Origin: Gonocerus acuteangulatus
Taxonomy: Eukaryota; Arthropoda; Insecta; Hemiptera; Coreidae
Assembly: GCA_946811695.1 (NCBI GenBank)
Contig: OX328124.1
Location: 98,132,547 to 98,196,546 of the forward strand
DNA: 64,000 nucleotides
Direction: 5' to 3'
Positions 9,834 through 20,858 of this stretch are shown one piece after another. Made by a program: the position numbers and the translations under genes. Under the pieces are notes generated by a model. It was not told where the DNA came from. It saw nothing but the letters and a program-made list of their open reading frames with translations, and ran no database searches. Numbering within the stretch: the first letter of the stretch is position 1; the number at the start of each line of letters is the position of its first letter.

Positions 9834-12131
9834 GAATATGTGTAGTAATTTTAAATTGTTGCCGCATTTTTAGTTTTCCTGATAAGAGATTGGTAAATAT
9901 ATCACGGAAAGGGCCCGGAGATGTACATGATCTACCCTTTGTTCTCTTTTGCAGATATGATTAGAGCGTTTTCTAGTTTCGAGCTCATCCAAAACATGAG
10001 TAGACTGCCCTACAACTTTTGCCACCTCTTACGTCAAGTTTATATTTAACTAATAACTATTTTTTTTGGACGCCCCACCGTTTAGATGTCAATTTAAATG
10101 TTTTTATTAAAACCAGCTTTGAGGATGGTAGCTGCAGAAAAGTCATAGCGTCCATAATAGGAAGTGAAGGAAGTGTGTACCCTCAGTTCTACTAAACATT
10201 GTCCTTATCTACCAATACTTTGATTTTTTCCCCTCTGCTTCCTTTTTATTAATTTTTATTTATCGGCAGTGCAGATTGGCTATAGTTCGGTATATATTTT
10301 GCCCTCTTTTAGGTAGCTTAATAGGTATTGAACGCTCCTTTGCTAATCTTTCAGTGCAATACGATGATGAGTAGCTCGAATTGTCTCAATCATTTTGCCA
10401 GAAATAATAGTGTCTTCTAGTGTTAATGGTAAGCAGTATGTTTCAATCGTCAGTGGGTGTATAGCTTTTAGGAGGTAAGTATGTGCTAGCGGAGAGTCGT
10501 CTTCCTTTATTTAATATTATTTTCAAAATCACTGAGCTTCAATCACATTAATTTAAAACGTCTAAAAAATTTGATTGATCAGACTTATAAAAACCCTACT
10601 AAGGAGGGCAGAAGAAAATGTACGGAAGTAGGAAATGGCGGAAGTCCTGAGAAACACCTCAGTGTTAGAGGAAGTTTATGAAAAGGCACCTGTTGATTAA
10701 AAGGGGCCTTTCAACTGAACCCATTACTGAAATTATGTAGCTTCTATTGTGTAGATTCATTTTTCATAATAGAACTTCTCACTCTTCCTATACACAATTA
10801 AAATGAGCTATCATTTATAAGTAATATAATAAATAAGGTTAATTCAAATGTGTATTATTAATTATTAATATTGCGGCAGCTAGCAGGCAGCCAGAAATAA
10901 CCTGGCCACTGTAACCTCCTTTTTTTTTCTTTTTTTTATATCGTTCTGAAGGGTATATTCAACCGCGGGAGGTCATGAGCACCCAACGAAAGGAAGGAAC
11001 CTTTTAAGTAAATCTTAAATACATTTTTTAATTTTATTATATAGAAATTCAATAATTGAATTTAAGAAGATAACCTCCTTCTGTTATCAACCATACATGC
11101 CCAGTGTCAGTGCTGCCATAAAAAAGATAACAATAAATTGACATGGTAATAATTGTACAGGGGTATACTGCAAAGCAACCCACAGGACCTGTGATGACCA
11201 GACCAGTGTATAAATGGCGTCTACCTTTGCACGTGCTCTGATGGTTTCTCCAGTTTTTTTTTTTTTTTATCAGAAATTATTTATTTAATTTTTATCATTA
11301 TTCCGAAGGACATTTTATTTCCGTTATCAGTTTCTTTTAAAATTTTTCTTTGTTATCTTTTAATTTTGTCCGCAGTGTTTTCTTGTTGTTTTTTCGAATC
11401 ATTATAGTGACGTTTTATTTGATCAAGTTTTTATCATTTTTATTCCACTACTCGTTCAATAAAATATTATTCACTCTGGGAAAAATCTTTCTATACCCCG
11501 TTCAGATGGAATAGTTCAATTGCGCATGTGTGAGCTAGCGGGAGTAAACTCTTTTACTCTCCCTTCCGTTCGGCCATTTGCAAATCCGTTTAATGAACAA
11601 AAATATGATTGAAATCCAATTGAACTTGTCTGGGGGTGGTACAGATAAGGGTATTTAGTAAGGACATATTTAAATCATAATTTAATAGAAAAGCACTAGC
11701 TGAAAAAGTTTCGAAGAATATTCAACAGAAAGATATATGAAATGTTGTGATCAAGAGGGATACTTTGAAAAGGAGTAATAAGTTAATTATTTTATTACAA
11801 ATACTGAAATAGATAGGCTGATTATTAATCTAAGCGAGGATTCAAATACTGATGATAGTAAAATAAATACTGACATAGAATGAACTAAGAACAGTGAAGT
11901 GTGTATCTATGAAATAAGAAATAGTTATATTTAACTTCATATTCCTTTTACTTGTATGTTAAAGAAAAAAAAAAAAAGGCTTTACATATTGGCGCAGAAT
12001 AAATAATAAACGCTGTTCTTATACAAAATCAATTTTCATTGATTTGCCCTAAAAAACAAATAAATAAACAAACAATTTTTATGGATAAAAGGCTCTTTTG
12101 CAGGAACAACTAATTCACCGTCTGTGTAACC
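9834..12131. other. AT-rich intronic DNA without recognised features
   Basis: Contains short poly(T) and poly(A) tracts (near 11255 and 11965) only. No coding similarity was found on either strand. Confidence 0.5.
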
Positions 12132-12142
12132 TAAGTAAAATG

Positions 12143-12300
12143 TTGTTTTTTGTTACCACCCTTTTCTAGCCAGGATAGGGCTGATGCCTTTTCTTTTTTC
12201 TAAAGAAAAGTCACCACCCCTAGTGGGAATCGAAGCCACGGCTCTTTGGAACGGAGTGTCAAGTGCTTACGCCTTAACGCTCACGGCCACTGGGCCTCCA
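12143..12300 (-). repeat. tRNA-derived SINE (family 2), 3'-shortened copy with 11-bp target duplication
   Basis: Read on the minus strand it has the family-2 head, purine/pyrimidine hairpin and GGGTGGTAAC tail, ending early. Exact repeats TAAGTAAAATG occur at 12132-12142 and 12301-12311. Confidence 0.85.
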
Positions 12301-12311
12301 TAAGTAAAATG

Positions 12312-12908
12312 GATTCTGTAACTAGCCAACGACTCCCAACTGTCAATCCCTGACAGGAAGCAATAGTCCTCGGGCGACTATTTGAACAGGCTACAAGTAC
12401 ATCAAATTCCACACTCCAGCTCTTTCCTCACATGTTGATTGGTGATCCATGGTGGATTTGGATAACTCAAGCATCCAAAAAATTGAGTATCAAGAAAGAG
12501 AGAAAAATGTCCAAATATACCACATTTTTTCAATTCACCATTGTTAATTCTTCTTTATATATCTCTCACTGATTGATTTCTTAGGCTTCTGCATGTTATT
12601 CATAATCTGCATTCACCAAGGCCGTTTTATTTTATGTGAATTGGCGAAGAAGGAAGAAGACGAACATTGTTTCCCCAAAAGCGGCGCTATAGACCAAGGA
12701 GTCATACGCTATCAAATTGCAAGCATGGGTTCTGTTGTGCTCAAAACGAGTCTTTTCTTTTGAATACCTAAAAGGTTGATGAAATATATTGCGTATCGAG
12801 TAGCCTAATTTAGTTGGCCAACCAAACTTTTTTGAACCTTTTATAAAATAGTTTTTCGTCCTCTTGTAGTATAAAAATATTCATCTGAATGAAAGAATAC
12901 ATATATAT
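12312..12908. other. Intronic DNA with a possible LINE 3'-UTR motif
   Basis: Nothing coding was recognised. Near 12790-12835, GTAGCCTAATTTAGTTGGCC resembles the AGTTGGGCAACTAAAC motif near 57915, after the LINE-like tail at 57540. It may be a LINE 3' UTR scrap. Confidence 0.35.
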
Positions 12909-12917
12909 GGGGGGGGG

Positions 12918-13174
12918 GGGGCGAGGTTAGCTCAGCGGTAGAGCACTGGACTAATAAGTTGGAGGACCTGCGTTCAAATCCCGAGCAACCACTAAAGATT
13001 TTTTCTTCTAGTGTCTTCGTTCATGGGTTGAATTCGGCCCCCCTGACCGTCCCTAGGCCAACCCAGCCTTTAATTAATTTAATACTGAGTACCTTGTAGT
13101 GCTAATGACTGCCATGAATTAGATACCTCTATAGTATCTGCCCCTCAGGGCCCTCATGGCCTGGTACGGGACTG

Positions 13175-13176
<2 letters not shown>
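12918..13176 (+). repeat. tRNA-derived SINE (family 1), copy 2, internally deleted
   Basis: Same head and end as 2643-2983, but the segment between TGCTAATGACT and the ATGAATTAGATACC region is missing, about 75 bp. A run of about 12 G precedes the head. It ends GGGACTGAT and passes directly into a (TA)n array. Confidence 0.85.
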
Positions 13177-13177
<1 letters not shown>

Positions 13178-13233
<56 letters not shown>

Positions 13234-13256
13234 TTATATATATATATTTATGTATA

Positions 13257-13312
<56 letters not shown>
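13178..13312. repeat. (TA)n microsatellite, interrupted
   Basis: Long TA arrays broken by short TTTATG/TGTATA interruptions, joined to the end of a family-1 SINE. Confidence 0.95.
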
Positions 13313-13316
<4 letters not shown>

Positions 13317-13337
13317 CATACATATACATAAATTTTA

Positions 13338-13372
13338 TCTGGTTGCGAAAGAGGTTTAAGATGAATTTGATC

Positions 13373-13376
<4 letters not shown>
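13338..13376. repeat. Left copy of a 39-bp duplicated flank of the R2-clade LINE
   Basis: Matches 15700-15738 at 33 of 39 positions (common part GATGAATTT.ATCTAAT and AGGTTTA.GATG). Both copies adjoin (TA)n, suggesting that target sequence around the LINE was duplicated or pre-existed as a repeat. Confidence 0.7.

Positions 13377-13456
<80 letters not shown>
13377..13456. repeat. (TA)n microsatellite at the 5' boundary of the R2-clade LINE
   Basis: About 40 TA units with two CA interruptions. The LINE coding frame begins within 5 bases of its end. Confidence 0.95.
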
Positions 13457-13460
<4 letters not shown>

Positions 13461-13461
<1 letters not shown>

Positions 13462-15020
13462 GCGATCCTTTGTCTCCGTGCCTTTTCAACCTTGCGATGG
13501 ATTGGGTCCTCCAGGCGGTTCCAAGTGAGGTGGGATATACACTCGAAGGAGCGAGGATTAGCTATCTGGCCTTTGCCGATGACTTGGTCCTGGTGTCGTC
13601 CTCGGTAGCTGGCATGCGGAGGGCCCTTGCGCGGGTTGGAGCGGCCATCGCCAAATTGGGGATGGAGCTCAGCCCTGGTAAGTGCTGTGCTCTTTCGCTT
13701 GTGCCGGCTGGGCGTGTGGTCAGGATCAAGGTAGTTGAGGACGCACTGTTCAATATTGGTGGAGCCCCGGTGAGGCAAATTCAGTTCCTAGACTCGGTTA
13801 AGTACCTTGGAGTCAACTATAGGAACCATGGTATCGAGAGGCCTGATGAGGAAATCGGAAGGGCCCTTTTAAGAATTGGAAATGCACCCCTCAAGCCGCA
13901 GCAGAGGTTGACCGCCCTTAGATACCACCTCCTTCCGAGTTACGTGCACAAGCTGGTACTTGGTGGCTCCTCCCGCGAAGCATTGAATAAGTTGGATGTA
14001 AAGGTTAGAGCAGCGGTGAGGAGGTGGCTGAGATTGCCAAAGGATATTCCTGTTGCATATTTCCATGCTTCGTGCACAGACGGAGGTTTGGGTGTGCCCA
14101 GTATGAGCGTTCTTGTTCCGGCTCTGACTGTAGGCCGTCTTTCTAGGATGGAGTGGTCAGGTTTGGCCGCGGCAAGGGCAGCTTATCGTTCGGCGGAAGT
14201 TACCAAAAGGCTGCGGAAAGCGAGGGAGACCCTGGCCAGGCAGGGCTTGGTACAAGATGACTCCTGGTGCCCTGAGACTAGAAAGAAATGGTGGGCTGAC
14301 AGACTCTATTCGTCCAACGACGGAGCAGGGCTGAAGGAATCCTCTGCCTGTAAGGCTTCAACATATTGGCTCAGTGATGGAGCTGGGACCACTTCTGGTT
14401 GGGACTTCATCCAGTACGTTCGTACCCACATAAATGCCCTTCCGACCACCGTGAGAACGACAAGAGGTCGGCGTGTGGGCCGGATACTTACCTGCAGGGC
14501 GGGTTGCCTGGAGGATGAGACCGGCACTCATGCTGTTCAGCAATGTTACGTTTCACGGGGAGGTCGCTGTCTAAGACATGATACTGTGGTGGATGTACTG
14601 GGTGAAGCCCTAGCCGGGAGGGGGTACGAGGTTCACCTCGAGACAGTCCTGAGAGCTGATGGTCGTCGATGGAAGCCCGATATAATTGTGGCAAAAGGGG
14701 GTAAAGTGACTATTGTGGACGCTCAAATTGTTAATGGGAACACCGATTTAGATTTGATTCACCGGGAGAAGTGTCGGAAGTATGGGAGACTTGCTGTCCG
14801 TTTGGCGGTTGGGCGAATGTTTGGCGTGCCTGTCACCGACGTGGATGTAACGTCCTGTACATTGAGCTGGAGGGGTGTGTGGAGCAATGCTTCTGCCAAG
14901 AGATTGAGGCAGCTTGATGTCCCTATGGCGGTTCTGAGAAGCATTACCTTGCGGGTATTGAAGGGCTCCTGCATCATCTTCAGTCGTTGGAGGACACTCC
15001 TCGCCGGTGTGGGACGTTGA
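13461..15020 (+). CDS. R2-clade non-LTR retrotransposon ORF, 5'-truncated: RT C-terminus, zinc knuckle and restriction-like endonuclease
   Basis: About 520 codons are open with a TGA stop. The frame enters directly at the RT motif GDPLSPCLFNLAMDW and continues to the catalytic YLAFADDLVLVSS. The thumb region follows. Next is a CCHC knuckle (CRAGCLEDETGTHAVQQC, spacing C-X3-C-X7-H-X4-C). After that comes the restriction-like endonuclease core RWKPDIIVAKGG...VTIVDAQIV with a downstream H..K..KYG motif. FADD, C-terminal CCHC and a PD-(D/E)XK-like endonuclease in this order define the R2/R4/NeSL type of LINE, which makes a target nick and primes reverse transcription there. The N-terminal zinc fingers and most of the RT fingers are missing. 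GC content is far higher than the surroundings. The rest of the ORF is intact, so the insertion is probably recent. A protein start inside the window is not meaningful. Confidence 0.9.
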
Positions 15021-15040
15021 GGATTGTCTATGTTTATTAA

Positions 15041-15048
<8 letters not shown>

Positions 15049-15124
<76 letters not shown>

Positions 15125-15251
15125 CTTTTTTTTATGTGTGTGTGTATATATATATAATATATATATATATGTGTGTATGTGTATATGTATATTGGTGTTT
15201 GTATGTGTTATACCTTTATTGGATGTGGATGGTGAGATGCCTCCTTTTTTT

Positions 15252-15314
<63 letters not shown>
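15049..15314. repeat. Two long poly(T) blocks in the LINE 3' UTR
   Basis: T runs at about 15049-15134 and 15253-15314 are separated by a TGTGTGTATATA block. They look like slippage-expanded sequence; length is likely unreliable in assembly. Confidence 0.9.
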
Positions 15315-15647
15315 CTCAGAGGATGAAGTTAGAGAAGTTGACTGCCACTGGCTACAGTTTGGCATTTATTATTATATTTTGGAGTATTATTTTATTTATT
15401 TATTTATTTTATTGTTATTTATTGCTAGTGTAGTCGTCTTTTTATAAGTTATTTATTGTTAAAATAAAGTGGTCATATTTAACTAATTTAAGGTCTCACA
15501 GCAAATAGGCTTGGGTCTTCAAGCCTTAACAACGAGGGTGAAGGAGACGCCCAATTGTAAACTGACTTGTATTTGAATATGTATTATTGATTAATTGTAT
15601 GAATGTGCTCTGTTTCTCCTAATAAAGAAAAATAATGAAAAATAAGA

Positions 15648-15652
<5 letters not shown>

Positions 15653-15687
<35 letters not shown>
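15653..15687. repeat. (TA)n microsatellite at the 3' boundary of the R2-clade LINE
   Basis: About 17 TA units directly after the A-rich 3' end of the element. Confidence 0.9.
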
Positions 15688-15691
<4 letters not shown>

Positions 15692-15699
15692 TATATAAA

Positions 15700-15738
15700 T
15701 CAGGATGTGAAAAAGGTTTACGATGAATTTTATCTAAT
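15700..15738. repeat. Right copy of the 39-bp duplicated flank
   Basis: See the left copy at 13338-13376. Six mismatches in 39 bases by eye, no gaps. Confidence 0.7.
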
Positions 15739-16440
15739 CATCATTTTTAGCATAAAAAAAATAAGCAACTGTTATTTCATCATTAATAACCAAATTCATT
15801 AATGATCAAATCAATCATGTGTAAATCTTTATACGATAAATAGGATGGAGTGAAGCGAAAGGATAGCTTGATTGAAAAGGGAACATTTACATTCCATTAT
15901 AATAAACATTCAATTCAAGAGAGAACTTATTCCTAACTCCAACAAACTTTCTCTGATCCACGTTTTCAAATACTTTGTCATCCAAGGCAGGAGACTTTCC
16001 TCCTTTGAGTATTTGTTGAATACCAAGCGGGATTTTATGTTCATTGAGAACAGTGTTATTAGGAGTATTCTTCTGATTGATTATTGTTATTTTATAATAC
16101 ATATATTTTAATTATAAATAATAAATATACATATCTTGAAGAATGCGTAAGTTATATGCACCTTGCAGAGGAAACATCCTGACAAGATATAGAAGCATGA
16201 TAACAATTTCCTACATATTCAACCTATAAAAACCGCTTTATGAAATTTAATATTTTCCAGTGCTATAAAAGATAAAATTTTGTATTTGGTTTAAAAAAAA
16301 AGGAACAGGGGTCTGGTTGCAACAAAAAAAATAATAAATAAATTATAATAATATTAAAAAAAAAAACATTTCTCAGTGGATCGTAATAAATGTAAATAAT
16401 TTAAATCTAAATATCATAAATTAGATAAATTTATGAAAGT
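15739..16440. other. AT-rich intronic DNA, nothing recognised
   Basis: Overlapping open frames near 15872-16111 lack family resemblance and splice context. Confidence 0.45.
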
Positions 16441-16455
16441 ATAAATTACTCGCTA

Positions 16456-16730
16456 CTATTCAAAAAGCACAAATGATCTTATCATTAGGGGTTCCATGGT
16501 GAAACGGAAGAGCCTGAAGATTGAGTCCTTATTCGAAGGTGAAAGAATCAATGTGAGATTCTCTTCATCAACATCTGAGTTTGAATATATGTAGTGCGGG
16601 CAGATCTGTAGATTGGCCATTCTATGAGAAAATGGGCGAGTGTCTCGGGTTTCCGGGGGTTGCATATAGTGCAATCTAGTCCGGTGTCGATCCTGTGGAG
16701 GTGCCAGACCCGTGTAACTGTTTTTTAAAC
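16456..16730 (-). pseudogene. LINE ORF2 C-terminal Cys/His fragment
   Basis: In one minus-strand frame the sequence reads TVTRVWHLHRIDTGLDCTIC, then NPRKPETLAHFLIEWPIYRS and AR. The pattern CTIC......ETLAHFL..WP.YR.AR is the zinc-binding region near the end of Jockey/CR1-like LINE proteins. The end, LFRFTMEPLMIRSFVLFE and stop, is in another frame. Only the tail of the element survives. Confidence 0.6.
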
Positions 16731-17099
16731 GAAATACAGAATTTTATCTATTTATCTATTTTCCAATGCAATTAAGGCATACGAATGAAATTCAAATATA
16801 CATAGAATAGGTGTTATTAAAGGAACAGAGTTAGTGTTTTTGCGCATTGATAACATTTGTTCACAAAAGTTTCACGGGTAAACCCAGTAAATTCATTCCC
16901 AGCATGAAGTCAGCTTGTTCACCTTCGTTATTAATCATTATTGAATATTCTGCCATGTTGGCCATTTTGTCTGAACTAAAACGATTTACAACAGCGTGAA
17001 GTTCAGATAAATTTTATTATTGCAAGTCTGTTACAAGGGCATAATTTCACTTGCTAAAAACAACTAATTGTTGTTATCTTTTCTTTTTTTTAAAAAAAA

Positions 17100-17295
17100 A
17101 TCTTGTATAAATGTGTATGCATTAAATATTTATAAAGTTCATCGATGTACTGGCTACCATCGGAAAGTAAGTCAGCCAAATTGTAGGGTAATGCAAGATT
17201 TGTCCAAACTCTGTCAATATGTGCTTTATTGATAAGTGAGTATTACAGGATATGTATACATGTCTTGGCATAGTGTTGGAGTGTGTCAGTCGTGA
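17100..17295 (-). pseudogene. LINE 3' fragment related to those at 375-746 and 54745-54880
   Basis: Minus-strand frames give LSIKHILTE and, after a frame change, LADLLSDGSQYIDELYKYL. It matches the KHILTECLL..DLPDNV and LLSDGSQYIDNIYDYFK segments at 54745-54880 closely enough to be the same LINE family. Confidence 0.6.
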
Positions 17296-18690
17296 ATGCC
17301 CAATCCTGTGACGGCAAAAAACGACTTCTTCGTCGTTTTAGAAATTTAAATACTTACAAAATGATATAAAATATATCTATTTTCTCCTTTTTTTATCGTA
17401 CATACTGCTGTTTTGCAAAACCGGGAAACAATTTAAACGTTCCTAAATAACAGAACGATATATGAAACTTCAATAAAAGTCTTTTGGTGCGTTGAGATAG
17501 TCTCTAGAATTTACACGTTTGGAGCCATGAGATATTTTACAATCATTTAATATTTTAAATTAAAAAAAAAAAAACTATCCCGGGATTTTTTTTTTATAGG
17601 CATACCTCAATAATTGAGGTAAAACTAATTATTTTAGTTACTTGCATTGTTCTGAAGATATTCCCGCAAAAATTAGTGTGCCCCTCTCAGCATCGTATGA
17701 ATACAGATGCACCTTGGATTATTAAGACATTTTCCAAAACTGAATTTTTATTATCAGGAACTACTAATTTAGCTCATTATTCAAAATATTTTATAAAGAT
17801 AATTCGTCCTTAGAAATAACTATTTTACGCATTTCTTGATAATGATTCTTAGCCTATCACAGAAAAACCAAATATAGATTTGATGAGAGTGTAAATGACT
17901 TCACTTAAGATTGATAAACCACTAACTGCCCCCACGTACAGCCCTACCAGGGATTGGCTAACCACATCCCTCCTCGTCAGAATCACCAAGTCCTCTTAAC
18001 AAGCAAACATAGTTACTAATCCAGGAATATCTTTCATCAGAAAGGACTATCTAAAGGTGTTCTTCACCCTGGAAGAGAATCCTAAAAATACATTAATGGT
18101 TTTAATTCAGGCTTATCAGGTGTTCTTTGTCTTATCAGCCCTGACTGGATAATTCAGCGGGATTTAGACTTATAAGCGGTATTTAAAGATATCAATGGTA
18201 TTTAGACTTATCAGCTGAATTGACAGTCATCAGTAGTATTTAGACTTCCATCTGTACCTAGAATTACTAGCAGGATTTAGACCTGTCATGAGCACCATTT
18301 CGAGCAGTTAGCTGGATTCAGACAAGTAAGCGGTGTTTGGAGTGTTCAGCTACATTTTGACTCACTAGTGAAATTTGTGTAGCCTTTGAGTATACATTTT
18401 AAGAAAGCATATAAAAATGAATTATAAGAAATTTCAAGAAGGAAGGAAGGATTTATAATAAACTTCCTGCTTTTGGCGAGAAGGCTATTAATACTGCTTT
18501 GTTAACGCATTGACTGCCACAGTATTTTTTACAATTCCGATGTAAAGTGAGTTGGCGACCTGAGTCGAGCTCAGAGATTGGTGTCCTAGGTAATCAACTC
18601 AAGAAACTACTAGCTTTCACATGGTCCGCAGTCAGGAGAAATAAAAGAAAATCGATAACCTAGGAAATAGAACAAACCACGACTATCGAT
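17296..18690. other. AT-rich intronic DNA with a degenerate short-period repeat
   Basis: No coding similarity. Between about 18090 and 18370, forms of ATTTAGACTTATCAG and GGTATTTAGACTTATCAGC recur at irregular spacing of roughly 30-50 bp, a decayed minisatellite. Confidence 0.5.
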
Positions 18691-18976
18691 TGTATTTGCT
18701 ATAGCCTGTTCAGGTAGACGGATAAGTTAAATTTCGCAAGCACGGATTTTTGAGGGAAATATTCCTGACGGTTCCATCATTTGCAAACTCCCATTTCAAG
18801 GAACAACAAGATATATGAACATTATAATAACTGATTATGTCTTGTTTAAGACTAGGGGAGGCTTTGAGAGGTCAGATAAAGGAAATAGTGTCTAATATCT
18901 ACCAATACTTATTCAAAGCTAAGACTAAAAACGTTTTAAACTTCCTAGTAATAAGGTTTTAACAGACAGAATATTT
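18690..18976. repeat. Interspersed repeat family Y, copy interrupted by a hAT MITE
   Basis: AGACTAGGGGAGGCTTTGAG and AGGTCAGATAAAGG recur near 34632-34670 in direct orientation, and as the complement near 19735-19790 (CTGACCTCTCACTAAAGGC) and 28225-28265. The first and third lie on opposite sides of the MITE at 18985-19610 in inverted orientation. Confidence 0.55.
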
Positions 18977-18984
18977 ACCGCCAG

Positions 18985-19610
18985 TCAGAGTAGGACATTA
19001 TTGAATAAATGTTTTATTCAATAATCATTCAAATAAATTGTTATTGAATAAGAATTTATTCATTGAATAAATTATTCGTACACTGATTTATTTTTTATTC
19101 AATGAATAACAGGTTTGGCTCATTATTCAATACATTTTTGTCTTGATTTTTTTATTTAACGAATAATTAATCATTTTTCATTCTTCACTCATTATTTTGA
19201 TATATTTACCATAATGTGGTTCATGGAACAACAAACTCAGATTCTTTAAGTTCAGTAAACAATATCACTTAAATAAATAATTTTCATTAAAAGTAAGAAA
19301 AAGTTTAATGAACATAGTCATTTCTATTAAAAAATAAAATAAATCACTTGTATTTAAAAAAACCATTTCATTTTAAATAAATCAATTTCATTCAAAAAAT
19401 TGTTTCATTCGAATAAATAACATTTATTCAATAAAAATTGTCATCCAATAAATCATTTGTATTCAATAAACATTTTCATTGTTATTTAATTATGAATACA
19501 AATAAAAAGTTACGTTATTCGTTGAATTGACTGAAAAATTATTCATTATTGAGAATGAAATAACAGATTTATTCATTATTCATTATTCTGAATGATTTTT
19601 GCCCAACACT
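18985..19610. mobile_element. hAT-type MITE, diverged relative of the one at 7816-8237
   Basis: The left end (AGAGTAGGACATTATTGAAT) and the right end (ATTTTTGCCCAACACT) match the ends of the 7816 MITE. The body shows the same ATTCATTATT-rich composition. The 8-bp flanks are ACCGCCAG (18977-18984) and ACCGCCAA (19611-19618), with one difference. Confidence 0.75.
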
Positions 19611-19816
19611 ACCGCCAATTTCTTGCAGGCGGAATATAGGCCACGCCCTTTTCTCTAATGATTACTAAATCATCTATTGGAACAGGCTATAGATTAAATT
19701 GTATTTAGGCCTAGCTTTGGCTAAGTATCTCCCTTGCCTGACCTCTCACTAAAGGCTTCCCTGGTCCTAAACGAGACGTAATCTGTTTGTATTGAGTTTA
19801 AAGTAACGTGTTCATT

Positions 19817-20005
19817 TTTTATTTTTTTTTTAACGGCGCATCAACTATTTTGCTATAAGCGCCGGGCTATCTACAGGTTGCCACCCTTTTATAATGCCAA
19901 TAGCACGTAGTCGGTCACCCATTCAGGTTCTGACCACGCCCGACATTGCTTAACTTCGGTGATCTACGGGAACCGGTGTATTCAACGTGGCTATGGCCGT
20001 TGGCT
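19817..20005 (-). repeat. 5S rRNA-derived SINE, with 10-bp target duplication
   Basis: On the minus strand the head is recognisably 5S rRNA: GCCAACGGCCATAGCCACGT, then CACCGAAGTTAAGCAATGTC, then GTGACCGACTACGTGCTATT. The 5S internal promoter region lies within it. The tail AAAAGGGTGGCAACCTGTAG, GGCGCTTATAGC and GATGCGCCGTTAAAA follows. Exact repeats CGTGTTCATT occur at 19807-19816 and 20006-20015. It is a SINE and not a functional 5S gene because of the attached tail and duplication. Confidence 0.9.
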
Positions 20006-20015
20006 CGTGTTCATT

Positions 20016-20854
20016 GTAATGGAAATGCAAATGGCGGAACCGTTGGAAATATTACCCTCAGATTTTTGCGCATGCGGGATTAGAACTATTCCATCTAACT
20101 GAACGGGCTATGGTCAATGTGGTTAACCTTAAAAAAGACAGATCTCTTCTAAGGCGATTAGTTTCCGAAAATGGAAAATGGAAGGGCTTAGATCTAATAA
20201 AGCCAGCACCCCATGCCTCACACCATTGGTACTTACTTGACAGGAAATGGTAGACAGATATCCACTGAGATATGAACCCGATGACCCGAGGTTTCTCTTT
20301 CTCTGTGTATATGTTCACCGTACAGTTGATAAGCTGTGTTCCTCCTAGCTCGGATCTCTCTGCCCTTGGCTGGTCATCTCCACGCCTCACTTTACCTGCG
20401 CCATATCACTCTTTCGTTTTATCAACAATCATCTGTCAAAATCTTATCAGGTACCCAGCACCATTCACCAAAAGCAGCCATCACCACGAGTGCATTTCAT
20501 TTGGCCAACACCCAATCAAAATTCAGCTCTACAGGTGGGAGTGTTATTTACATAATGTGGGCGTGAAGATATAGCAATGTACTGTACAGCAAATTATTTT
20601 GTACGGATTTATCAGAATTCTTTAAATCTGTACGTTAAAAAATCCAAAAAGCATCGGATGCACAATACCTAGCATAGTCCAGTTAATCATTTATTTGGCG
20701 ATTTTATGTGTAATATTTGTATGCCTTTATAACAACCTAATAAATATAAATTATCAATTTATAGACCTGTTGATGGGTTCTATCCGCTAATCAATGCAAT
20801 CAATACATTGCAATAAAGAATAAAGAATAATAATAATATAATAGAGTAAATACA
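20016..20854. other. Intronic DNA, nothing firmly recognised
   Basis: Overlapping open frames at 20058-20574 on both strands have higher GC than surroundings but no recognisable domain. This may be an old repeat. Confidence 0.4.
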
Positions 20855-20858
20855 TTAA

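Larger units (their letters stand above)
13457..15652 (+). mobile_element. R2-clade LINE copy, 5'-truncated, inserted in (TA)n
   Basis: The copy comprises the ORF at 13461-15020 and a roughly 630-bp 3' UTR. The UTR holds two poly(T) blocks, a (TG/TA) block, the GC-richer segment GGCTTGGGTCTTCAAGCC, and an A-rich end (CTCCTAATAAAGAAAAATAA). (TA)n abuts both ends. A 39-bp segment is repeated outside each array (13338-13376 and 15700-15738). Confidence 0.8.

Noticed and set aside
13156..13359. Tyr-Ile repeat protein
   Set aside because: Translation of a (TA)n array.
13562..14977. Several minus-strand open frames within the R2-clade ORF
   Set aside because: They are shadow frames of the GC-rich LINE coding sequence.
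15007..15447. Phe-rich frame downstream of the LINE ORF
   Set aside because: Translation of poly(T) blocks in the LINE 3' UTR.
20058..20574. Possible gene from overlapping frames on both strands
   Set aside because: No splice pairing, no domain and no second copy; support is only frame length.
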